A stretch of 13,030 nucleotides of DNA, taken from assembly GCA_910587205.1 (NCBI GenBank), contig CAJULZ010000084.1, positions 1 through 13,030 of the forward strand, written 5' to 3'. A model generated the notes under the pieces. The model saw nothing but the letters and a program-made list of their open reading frames with translations, ran no database searches and was not told where the DNA came from. The first letter of the stretch is position 1. Each line of letters starts with the position of its first letter. The DNA comes from an uncultured Oscillospiraceae bacterium (GTDB lineage Bacteria; Bacillota; Clostridia; Oscillospirales; Oscillospiraceae). The position numbers and the translations under genes were made by a program. This document shows positions 6,949 through 13,030 of the stretch, in pieces.

Positions 6949-9900
6949 TATCAGCGGCGGCAAGGATCAGGTTTTCAATGACAACAGCGCCATTGAAGCC
7001 AAGTTCCTGAAAGCCGTTGAGGTCCTGAACGGCATGGATGTGCTGAAGGGCGACGCGGACGCTTCCGGCGCCGCCACCGGCAACTTCCGTCCGTCCGCCA
7101 CTATCACCCGCGCCGAGGTCGCCGCGATGGTGTTCCGTCTGGCCACCGGCATGACCGGCGCCCATGACGCCGACCACTTCGCTCAGTACGGCAACTTCAG
7201 CGACGTGAAGGACGACGCCTGGTACGCCGGCTACGTGGGCTACTGCGCCAACGCCGGCTACATCAAGGGCTACGAGGGCGAGTACGGCCCCTTCGGCCCC
7301 GCTGATCCCGTCACCGGCTATCAGGCCCTGGCCATGATCCTGCGCGCCATCGGCTACGGCGTGAACGGCGAGTTCGAGGGCCGCTCCTGGCAGGTGAACG
7401 TGGCTTCCATCGGCCAGGAGACCCACATCCTGGACAACATCAACTCCACCGCTTTTGGCGGCGCCACTCTCCAGCAGGCCGCCCGCCGCGACGTGGTTGC
7501 CGAGATCTACTTCCAGGCCGCCCAGAAGGACCGCGTGGTGTATACCCCCGCTTTCGGCTATCAGACCACCAGAGTCCAGGCCGGCACCCTGAATAACAAC
7601 CCCGACGAGGGTAAGGACAGCCTGGGCTACATCAACTTCGGCCTGTGGAAGACCGACCGCATCGTGGTGGGCAACCAGGCCACCGGCGAGAGCTGCACCA
7701 TCCTGGGCCCGTCCGAGGCCGACAAGATCGAGTACAAAACTGATACTTTCGCCGAGTACACCATGTACGATTACCCCGGCCACGTGCTGGCCGACAAGAA
7801 CGACGGTATCACCAAGAATGCCAACAGCAAGGATATTGAGGGCAACGATATCGTGGTCGTCCCCGACGGCCTGAACATCGACCTGAAGTCCGGCATTGAC
7901 CTGTTTGGCCACAAGGTTGAAGTGTGGTACAACGACAAGCCCGCCGCTGTGCACCAGACCTATGCCTACTATGACGACGTGGTGCGCACCAGCATCGTTC
8001 GCTGCACCGCCGACGATGTGAACATCGGCGTGTTCAACGATGATCCTGATCAGGACGACATTCTGCCTTTGGGTTCTGCTGCTAAGGGCGCGGGCTTCAA
8101 CGTCTCCGCCAGCAGCACCATCTACACCAGCGACCGGTTCGGCATGATCAACACCACCCCCGGACAGCAGTCCGCCGCCACCCCCATCCAGCCCGACCAT
8201 GACAAGACCGTGGGCGACGCCGCTGCCGATGCCACCAACGACTGCGACCTGTACCTGCTGATCTCCAACAACGCCGGCAAGACCGTCGACGTGGTCGTCA
8301 GCCTGGAGGCCGAGCTGGCCGAGATCCGCAAGCACGACACCACCGCCAGCACCAAGACCCTGACCTTGGGCGACACCGCCCTGCTCAGCGGCACTGAGAG
8401 CCTGTTCGGCCAGAAGCGCGCGGCCGATACTGACGGCGTGATCCGCATGAACAGCCTGACCGAAACCTCCGAGAAGGGCCTGGGCGAGCTGGTTACCGCT
8501 TGGGAGATCAAGGGCACCAATTACGACTACGACAGCCGTGACGACAGCACTGTCTCCGAGAATCTGAACCAGTACTTCTATCAGCTGAATAAGATCGAGA
8601 AGACTGTCACCGCCGTGGTTGAGACCTATGTCCCCGCCACCGGCCACGTCAATTTTGTCAGCCCGGTTGGCGGCAAGTCCTCTCTGGACTTCACCATCCT
8701 GCCCATCATCAGCAACGCCGTGAGTATGCCCGCGACCCTCTACAACGGCCGCGAGTACACCTTCTACCTGGATGAGATGGGCCGCTATGTGAAGGCCGTC
8801 CAGAACAGCGGCTATGAGTTCCTGTACGGCACCTTCGCCGACTACGAGATCGGCGGCCTGGGCACCGGCACCATCAAGTACGCCATCACCGGCGTGAACT
8901 GGAACGGCGAGAAGGTCATCAACGCCGACCTGAAGAGCATCAACCAGGTGCCCGTTGCCGGCGCAAACTACGAGCTCCTGACCCTGGCGAAGAAGAACCT
9001 GGGCAACGCGAATGCGGGCCAGGTCATCGGTATCGGCAACGAGCTGCAGAAGGGCATCTACACCGGCTACGCCCACAACAAGACCACCGGCGACTTGAAC
9101 GACAATCTGTGGAATACCCATGACGTCACCCGCAACATCTTCTGGGACGGCCACATTGAGGACAGCGCCGACGGCTGCAGCGGCCTGAGCACCACCGATA
9201 CCTGGGTCATCAACAAGACCGACGCGGCCAACGGCTTCGCCGACCTGAACAACCCGACCCATACCGTCGGCAGCATCGACGGCACCCTGCTGGCCACCCC
9301 GAACACCAAGTTCATCCTGGTGGAAGGCACCGGCTCCGACACCCTGAACGTGGACATCCGCACCGGTATTTCCGGTCTGCTGGGCACCGCCGACAGCGTG
9401 GAGATCGACGCCAATATCTATAATCCCGACGGCACCGACAGCAGCCGCAACTATAACATCTACTTCAAGACCGCCAATGAGAAGTACAACAATGTGGACA
9501 CCACTCTGGTCGACACCGTTGACAACGACATGGTTGACGTGGTCATCCTGCCCAAGGAAGCGGTGACCTGGAGCAACACCAGCACCCTGTACTTCAGCCT
9601 CAGCACCGGTTCTACCGGCACCCTGCTGGCCGACACCGCCTCCACCGACGGCATCTACCAGTACGTGCTGTACCAGGGCGGCAGCCGCGGCACTTACTTC
9701 GTGGACACCAATCTGTCTGACGGCCAGACCGACGGCGTGACCGGCGCTGCTGATGGCGCCACCACCGACAACATCAATGCGGGCACCTTCTATCAGCTGA
9801 CCGAGGTCCGCAAGATCAACGGCACTCCGATCTATAAGGCTGAGAAGGTCTATGGTGACGGCACGAATGGCGACTACCGCCTGAACAGCCCGTACACCAC

Positions 9901-10150
9901 CCCGCTTGGCATCTGCAACACCCTGCTGACCTATGAGTACATCGCGACCAACAACACCGCCACTGCCCGGATTGGCGGACAGATTTTCAACGTGAGCAAC
10001 GCCAATGTCACCAACCTGAGCGGCACCGGCACGATCACCAACGTGCGCGAGCTGAACAACGCGATCTCCGTTGGTTACGAAGTGACCGTGGCTATCGTGA
10101 ACAACGGCCTGAACGTGTCCCAGATCTACGTTGTTTCCTGCTCCAAGTAA
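6866..10150 (+). CDS. SLH-domain S-layer-type surface protein B
   Basis: The paralogue of the divergent minus-strand gene: 1094 aa, exported and anchored to the wall by SLH domains, probably an alternative S-layer subunit. The signal peptide is identical for the first 29 residues, with cleavage expected after Ala26. SLH repeats lie at about 45-93, 110-165 and a weak third at 174-220. After residue 220 shared blocks (YTPAFGYQTT, GIDLFGHKVEVWYN, EYTFYLDEMGRYVKAVQNSG, ILPKEAVTWSNTSTLYF, LSGTGTITNV) alternate with stretches that do not match protein A, some with Asp-rich, possibly metal-binding runs (DPDQDD). It ends YVVSCSK, with a Cys near the C-terminus that protein A lacks. The Shine-Dalgarno AAGGAGG is 11 bases from the ATG, as in gene A. 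No clear promoter is visible upstream, so it may be silent or weakly expressed in this orientation. A strong hairpin terminator follows. Confidence 0.9.
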   Translation: MRNLKKFLALVLSMMMVLSLVVTASANSISGGKDQVFNDNSAIEAKFLKAVEVLNGMDVLKGDADASGAATGNFRPSATITRAEVAAMVFRLATGMTGAHDADHFAQYGNFSDVKDDAWYAGYVGYCANAGYIKGYEGEYGPFGPADPVTGYQALAMILRAIGYGVNGEFEGRSWQVNVASIGQETHILDNINSTAFGGATLQQAARRDVVAEIYFQAAQKDRVVYTPAFGYQTTRVQAGTLNNNPDEGKDSLGYINFGLWKTDRIVVGNQATGESCTILGPSEADKIEYKTDTFAEYTMYDYPGHVLADKNDGITKNANSKDIEGNDIVVVPDGLNIDLKSGIDLFGHKVEVWYNDKPAAVHQTYAYYDDVVRTSIVRCTADDVNIGVFNDDPDQDDILPLGSAAKGAGFNVSASSTIYTSDRFGMINTTPGQQSAATPIQPDHDKTVGDAAADATNDCDLYLLISNNAGKTVDVVVSLEAELAEIRKHDTTASTKTLTLGDTALLSGTESLFGQKRAADTDGVIRMNSLTETSEKGLGELVTAWEIKGTNYDYDSRDDSTVSENLNQYFYQLNKIEKTVTAVVETYVPATGHVNFVSPVGGKSSLDFTILPIISNAVSMPATLYNGREYTFYLDEMGRYVKAVQNSGYEFLYGTFADYEIGGLGTGTIKYAITGVNWNGEKVINADLKSINQVPVAGANYELLTLAKKNLGNANAGQVIGIGNELQKGIYTGYAHNKTTGDLNDNLWNTHDVTRNIFWDGHIEDSADGCSGLSTTDTWVINKTDAANGFADLNNPTHTVGSIDGTLLATPNTKFILVEGTGSDTLNVDIRTGISGLLGTADSVEIDANIYNPDGTDSSRNYNIYFKTANEKYNNVDTTLVDTVDNDMVDVVILPKEAVTWSNTSTLYFSLSTGSTGTLLADTASTDGIYQYVLYQGGSRGTYFVDTNLSDGQTDGVTGAADGATTDNINAGTFYQLTEVRKINGTPIYKAEKVYGDGTNGDYRLNSPYTTPLGICNTLLTYEYIATNNTATARIGGQIFNVSNANVTNLSGTGTITNVRELNNAISVGYEVTVAIVNNGLNVSQIYVVSCSK
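7302..7497 (+). repeat. 196-bp tract identical to 5741-5936 (inverted copy)
   Basis: Partner of the tract in gene A. It encodes the end of SLH repeat 2 and most of the third repeat, with no silent differences, which exceeds what protein-level selection alone would keep. Confidence 0.85.
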
Positions 10151-10182
10151 GTAAGGCAAGACAGCGCAGACGCTGAAAAGCG

Positions 10183-10220
10183 AAACGGCGGCCCCCCGGA
10201 GTTCCGGGGGGCCGCCGTTT
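10183..10220. terminator. Strong bidirectional terminator after S-layer gene B
   Basis: A 17-bp perfect stem (10183-10199 with 10204-10220) has a 4-base loop AGTT. GTTTTC closes the plus strand side and a T-rich stretch follows on the minus strand, so it also ends the convergent tail-fibre-like gene. Its GCGGCCCCCCGGAG core matches the terminator of gene A (3115-3142). Confidence 0.9.
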
Positions 10221-10224
10221 TCGC

Positions 10225-10620
10225 TCAGGCCAAGGCCAGGTAGTTGTAGCTGCGCCCGCTGTAGCAGAACGGGTTGCTGGTGCCGGGGATGGTAAAGCCG
10301 GTGCTGGTGAGGTAGCCTCCGGTTGCGCCATCTGCGGCGGGGATCTTGTCAACGATCATATTAGACGCGCTCCCGCCGATGATAACCGCCTTGGGCTTGA
10401 AGCCCACGTTGACGGTGACGCCGCTGGTGGAACCGGTGTAAGTCCCGGCGCTCAGGCGGTGCACCTCCAGGGCCGTCACCCGTTGGGCCAGGGCGTTGGC
10501 GGCGCTGTCCGCAGCGGCCAGGGCGTCGTCCAGGTCGGTCATGTTCTGGTTGAGGGGCTCCGTGGAAAAGGTGTCGGACATCTCTATGAGCCTGAGCTTG
10601 TAATTTTTCGTTCGCTGCAT
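10225..10620 (-). CDS. Small phage tail-fibre-like protein
   Basis: A 131-aa protein with no signal peptide or membrane segment. The N-terminus (MQRTKNYKLRLIEMSD, then LNQNMTDLDDAL) resembles the start of many Firmicutes phage tail and baseplate-distal proteins, of the form TKNY-x-L-x-x-x-E-x-x-D. An alanine-rich helical stretch follows at about 30-50, and the C-terminal half has a small beta domain (GFKPKAVIIGG and STGFTIPG, ending SGRSYNYLALA) of the kind found at the tips of tail fibres. ATG at 10620 is preferred over the upstream TTG at 10677 because GGGAGGG stands 6 bases before it. No other phage genes surround it. It may be a domesticated or leftover fibre gene. Its position beside the S-layer genes is suggestive, since S-layers can be phage and tailocin receptors, but a link is not shown. 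Confidence 0.6.
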   Translation of the reverse strand: MQRTKNYKLRLIEMSDTFSTEPLNQNMTDLDDALAAADSAANALAQRVTALEVHRLSAGTYTGSTSGVTVNVGFKPKAVIIGGSASNMIVDKIPAADGATGGYLTSTGFTIPGTSNPFCYSGRSYNYLALA

Positions 10621-10658
10621 CGCAATCCCTCCCAGACGCGGGCCGCGGGCATGGAAAA

Positions 10659-10678
10659 GTTGCCCGGTTCGGGGCAAC
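10659..10678 (-). terminator. Hairpin with short T-run in the leader of the tail-fibre-like gene
   Basis: GTTGCCC (10659-10665) pairs with GGGCAAC (10672-10678) around 6 bases; on the minus strand it is followed by TTTT. It lies between the rplQ terminator and the ATG at 10620, so it is either a back-up terminator for the ribosomal operon or an attenuator-like leader structure. Confidence 0.45.
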
Positions 10679-10691
10679 GCGCTGAAAAAAA

Positions 10692-10721
10692 CGCGCCCCC
10701 GCCTATTGTGGCGGGGGCGCG
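10692..10721 (-). terminator. Terminator of the alpha ribosomal operon
   Basis: A perfect 12-bp GC stem (10692-10703 with 10710-10721) with a 6-base loop is followed on the minus strand by seven T's (A's at 10685-10691). It begins about 20 bases after the rplQ stop. Confidence 0.92.
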
Positions 10722-10740
10722 GCTGCGTCTGGGAATCGGA

Positions 10741-11082
10741 TTACACCAGCTGGATGATCGCCATCTCGGCCGCGTCGCCGCGGCGGGGGCCCATCTTCAG
10801 CACCCGGGTGTAGCCGCCGTTGCGGTCGGCGTACTTGGGGCCGAGCTGGTCGAACAGCTTCTTGGCCACATCCTCCTTGGTGACATAGGCCAGCACCTGG
10901 CGATAGGCGGCCAGGTTATTTTTCTTGGCCAGGGTAATCATCTTCTCCGCGATAGGGGCGACCTCCTTCGCGCGGGTGTAGGTGGTCTTAATCTGCCCGT
11001 TCTCCAGCAGATAGGTGGTCATAGCCCGCAGCATAGCGCGGCGCTGGTCGCTGGGACGGCCCAGCTTACGGTTTTTAGCCAT
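10741..11082 (-). CDS. rplQ: 50S ribosomal protein L17
   Basis: A 113-aa bacterial L17 of normal length, which binds 23S rRNA in the large subunit near the exit tunnel. Diagnostic stretches are the N-terminal KLGRPSDQRRAMLRAM, TTYTRAKEV near residue 34 and the C-terminal GGYTRVLKMGPRRGDAAEMA. Its ATG follows AAGGAGT at a good distance. It is the last gene of the alpha operon, downstream of rpoA, but 205 bp separate the two; that gap holds no gene and only an imperfect palindrome near 11155-11170. The operon terminator lies just after the stop. Confidence 0.97.
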   Translation of the reverse strand: MAKNRKLGRPSDQRRAMLRAMTTYLLENGQIKTTYTRAKEVAPIAEKMITLAKKNNLAAYRQVLAYVTKEDVAKKLFDQLGPKYADRNGGYTRVLKMGPRRGDAAEMAIIQLV

Positions 11083-11287
11083 TTGTAAGCACTCCTTCGA
11101 CCTCGCGTGGCGAAGTCTCTCTCAAATTCGTTCAAGCGCCCGTATTTTCCGGGACACAGCGCGCTATGTGCACAGAGAGGAACGTTACATACCCCTGTGC
11201 CGCTTTCTTGTCACGCTCCGGTTGGCGCGCGGGCCGGGTCGCCTTCGCTCCACTCCAAGCTCCCCTGCGCGCCCATCGCCGCGCTTC

Positions 11288-12238
11288 TTACAGATTTTCG
11301 TCGCTGGCCAGGGCCAGGCCCATCATGGCCAGCTTGTTGATGACTTCCTCCAGGGATTTGCGCCCCAGGTTCCGGACCTTCATCATCTCATCCTCGGTCT
11401 TGGAGATCAGATCCTCCACCGTATTGATGTTAGCCCGCTTCAGGCAGTTGAAGGAACGAACCGACAGGTCCAGTTCCTCAATCGTCAGCTCCAGCACCTT
11501 GTCGCGCTGGGCCTCCGCCTTCTCCACCACAGTGGCCTTGGAGCCCATGGTCTCAGACAGGTCAGTGAACAGGGTAAAATGGTCTACCAAGATCCGGGCG
11601 CCCAGAGAGACGGCGTCCCGGGCAGAAATCGTGCCGTTCGTCCAGACTTCTAAGGTCAACTTATCGTAGTCTGTGGCGTCCCCCACGCGGGTGTTCTCCA
11701 CAAAATAATTGACCTTGCGCACGGGCGTATACACCGAGTCCACGGGGATGACCCCAATGATGGTCTGCGCGGGCTTGTTGCGATCCGCGGTGACGTAGCC
11801 GCGGCCCTGGGAAAGGGTCAGCTCCATATTCAGCGTGGCCTCCGGCCCCAGGGTGGCAATGGGATGCTCCGGGTTCAGGATCTCTACGTCGCTGTCCGCC
11901 TTGATGTCGCCGGCGGTGACAACACCCTCGCCCGCGGCCTCAATGTAGACCGTCTTGACGCCCTCGCTATGCAGTTTAGCGATGATGCCCTTGATGTTGA
12001 GCACGATCTCCGTCACGTCCTCCTTGATACCGGGGATGACGGAAAATTCATGCTGCACACCCGCGATCTTAATGGTAGTGACCGCCGTTCCGGGCAGAGA
12101 GGACAGCAGGATGCGGCGCAAAGAGTTGCCGATGGTGGTGCCGTAGCCCCGCTCCAGCGGCTCGACCACGTATTTCCCATAGGATTCGTCGCCCACGTTC
12201 TCAATGCATTCGATGCGCGGCTTCTGGATTTCTACCAT
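11288..12238 (-). CDS. rpoA: DNA-directed RNA polymerase subunit alpha
   Basis: The alpha subunit forms the dimer on which RNA polymerase assembles and its C-terminal domain contacts upstream promoter DNA and activators. The protein is 316 aa, the normal length, when started at the ATG at 12238 (MVEIQKPRIECIE), about 11 bases after AAGGAGGG; a longer frame starting at 12325 would add 29 residues unlike the family. N-terminal domain motifs: GYGTTIGNSLRRILLSSLPG near residue 31, and VLNIKG near 80. C-terminal domain about 250-316, with RSFNCLKRANI near residue 260 and the helix-hairpin-helix NLGRKSLEE. It sits between rpsD and rplQ in the conserved alpha-operon order. Confidence 0.97.
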   Translation of the reverse strand: MVEIQKPRIECIENVGDESYGKYVVEPLERGYGTTIGNSLRRILLSSLPGTAVTTIKIAGVQHEFSVIPGIKEDVTEIVLNIKGIIAKLHSEGVKTVYIEAAGEGVVTAGDIKADSDVEILNPEHPIATLGPEATLNMELTLSQGRGYVTADRNKPAQTIIGVIPVDSVYTPVRKVNYFVENTRVGDATDYDKLTLEVWTNGTISARDAVSLGARILVDHFTLFTDLSETMGSKATVVEKAEAQRDKVLELTIEELDLSVRSFNCLKRANINTVEDLISKTEDEMMKVRNLGRKSLEEVINKLAMMGLALASDENL

Positions 12239-12298
12239 ATCGTGTGTTACCCTCCTTTTACAGTGGCGTATGCTGCCGGGAATCGTTCGGTAGGGTCG

Positions 12299-12353
12299 CG
12301 GTATTGCGGACAGCCCGCCGCCCATACGGGCGGCAGAGCGGCCCAGAATACCG
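12299..12353 (-). other. Two-tier hairpin between rpsD and rpoA
   Basis: Outer arms CGGTATT (12299-12305) and AATACCG (12347-12353) enclose an inner perfect stem GCCGCCC/GGGCGGC (12317-12334, loop ATAC). There is no T-run, so it is unlikely to be a terminator. It lies in the 129-bp gap of an otherwise tightly packed operon and could be a processing, stability or translational-control structure. Confidence 0.5.
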
Positions 12354-12367
12354 ACGGATGGCCGGCA

Positions 12368-12967
12368 TTACTTGGAGTACAACTCCACGATGAGGTTTAC
12401 GGCAACATCGAAGTCAATGTCGTCCCGGGCGGGCATGGCGATGACTTTGCCCTCCAGCGGCGCGTTCTTTACCTTTTCCAGCCACTTGGGCGCGGCCACA
12501 AACCGGTCGTCCTCCACCATCTTCTTGAACTTGGCGGAGGAGCGGCTCTTGTCCCGCACGGCGACCACGTCGCCCGTCTTCACCAGGTAAGAGGGGATGT
12601 TCACCCGCTTGCCGTTGACGGTGAAGTGGCCGTGGTTGACCAGCTGGCGGGCCTCCCGGCGGGTGGCGGCCAGGCCAAGACGGAACACCACGTTATCCAA
12701 GCGGCGCTCCAGCAGGGTCATCAGCTCGTCGCCGGTGTTACCCTTCATGCGGGCCGCCTTCTCGTAGTAGGCGTGGAACTGCTTCTCCAGCACGCCGTAG
12801 ATAAACTTGACCTTCTGCTTCTCGGTGAGCTGGAGCGCATACTCGCTCTTCTTGGGGCGGCGCTGAGGGCCGGGATTGCGGTTGGACTCTTTATTCACGC
12901 CCATGACCGCGGGGGAGATGCCCAGCGTACGGCAGCGCTTCAGGTAGGGCTGCATATTCTTAGCCAT
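12368..12967 (-). CDS. rpsD: 30S ribosomal protein S4
   Basis: A 199-aa S4, a primary 16S rRNA-binding protein that nucleates small-subunit assembly; in several bacteria it also controls its own operon. The N-terminus (MAKNMQPYLKRCRTLGI) has a single Cys, so this is the zinc-free form. The core SEYALQLTEKQKVKFIYGV is near residue 41, and the S4 RNA-binding domain at about 93-155 contains RLDNVVFRLGLAATRREARQ and VNGKRVNIPSYLVKTGD. AAGGAGG at 12977-12983 lies 9 bases before the ATG. The rpsK stop is 21 bases upstream, so the two are co-transcribed. Confidence 0.97.
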   Translation of the reverse strand: MAKNMQPYLKRCRTLGISPAVMGVNKESNRNPGPQRRPKKSEYALQLTEKQKVKFIYGVLEKQFHAYYEKAARMKGNTGDELMTLLERRLDNVVFRLGLAATRREARQLVNHGHFTVNGKRVNIPSYLVKTGDVVAVRDKSRSSAKFKKMVEDDRFVAAPKWLEKVKNAPLEGKVIAMPARDDIDFDVAVNLIVELYSK

Positions 12968-12988
12968 ATCGGTTTTCCTCCTTCCAGA

Positions 12989-13030
12989 TCAGACGCGGCG
13001 GCGCTTGGGCGGACGGCAGCCGTTGTGGGG
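12989..13030 (-). CDS. rpsK: 30S ribosomal protein S11 (C-terminal end, partial)
   Basis: Only the last 13 codons are inside the window: PHNGCRPPKRRRV and a TGA. This is the characteristic end of bacterial S11, and the order rpsK-rpsD-rpoA-rplQ is the conserved alpha operon, which supports the assignment despite the short length. Confidence 0.93.
   Translation of the reverse strand, partial: PHNGCRPPKRRRV

Noticed and set aside
6842..10159. Open frame of 1105 codons antisense to S-layer gene B
   Set aside because: It mirrors the real gene over its full length and gives a repetitive Gly/Val/Ala/Asp/His-rich protein with no signal or domain. It results from the strong codon bias of the sense gene. 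The sense strand has signal peptide, SLH domains, ribosome binding site and terminator.
10621..10677. TTG start extending the tail-fibre-like gene by 19 codons
   Set aside because: It would place the start inside a hairpin and lacks a ribosome binding site; the ATG at 10620 has a GGGAGGG 6 bases upstream and begins at the recognisable TKNY motif.
11083..11287. Possible small gene or promoter in the rpoA-rplQ gap
   Set aside because: No frame on the minus strand has a start with a ribosome binding site, and no -35/-10 pair is evident. Only an imperfect palindrome was seen.
12239..12325. 29-codon N-terminal extension of rpoA
   Set aside because: The extension has no resemblance to RNA polymerase alpha, overlaps the intergenic hairpin and lacks a ribosome binding site, whereas the ATG at 12238 has AAGGAGGG upstream and gives the family length.
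1..13030. CRISPR array, tRNA or rRNA genes
   Set aside because: No regularly spaced short repeats, cloverleaf-like segments or conserved rRNA stretches were seen on either strand.

Overview
The window looks like a chromosomal segment of a high-GC, Gram-positive gut clostridium, probably Oscillospiraceae-like. The reasons are the DUF4368-type serine recombinase, SLH-domain surface proteins, a MurE with the meso-diaminopimelate motif DNPR, a clostridial-type zinc-free ribosomal protein S4, and GC-ending codon use. The genus cannot be fixed from the sequence alone.

Layout. Bases 1-1412 are the remains of mobile DNA. The last 17 codons of one large serine recombinase are followed within about 20 bases by a second recombinase that has lost its whole catalytic N-terminus. 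A spacer then leads to a stand-alone murE (1666-3105, +), which ends at a bidirectional terminator. Bases 3184-10150 hold the main feature: two giant, divergently transcribed S-layer-type genes of 1062 and 1094 codons. They have nearly identical signal peptides and SLH anchors, and mosaic bodies. A second, almost identical terminator follows, then a small phage tail-fibre-like gene on the minus strand (10225-10620). The window closes with the end of the alpha ribosomal operon read on the minus strand: rpsK (partial), rpsD, rpoA, rplQ.

The S-layer pair is the part most worth attention. The two genes point away from each other across a 493-bp intergenic region. Their ribosome binding sites and first 28 codons form a perfect 103-bp inverted repeat (6290-6392 and 6846-6948). 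A further 196 bp of the SLH region are also identical (5741-5936 and 7302-7497). Between the short repeats, only the side facing the minus-strand gene has an obvious strong promoter (TTGACT, 18 bp, TATAAT), with a phased direct-repeat operator candidate just upstream. Recombination between the inverted repeats would flip 453 bp carrying this promoter and turn it toward the other gene. The layout therefore resembles a promoter-inversion S-layer switch, in principle like the Campylobacter fetus sap system. That the segment actually inverts is inference; the repeats and the promoter asymmetry are read directly.

How the parts may work together: SLH domains attach S-layer proteins to secondary cell-wall polymers on the peptidoglycan for which MurE makes the precursor, so murE and the S-layer pair are loosely related in function but convergent and separately transcribed. 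The ribosomal genes are an ordinary housekeeping operon.
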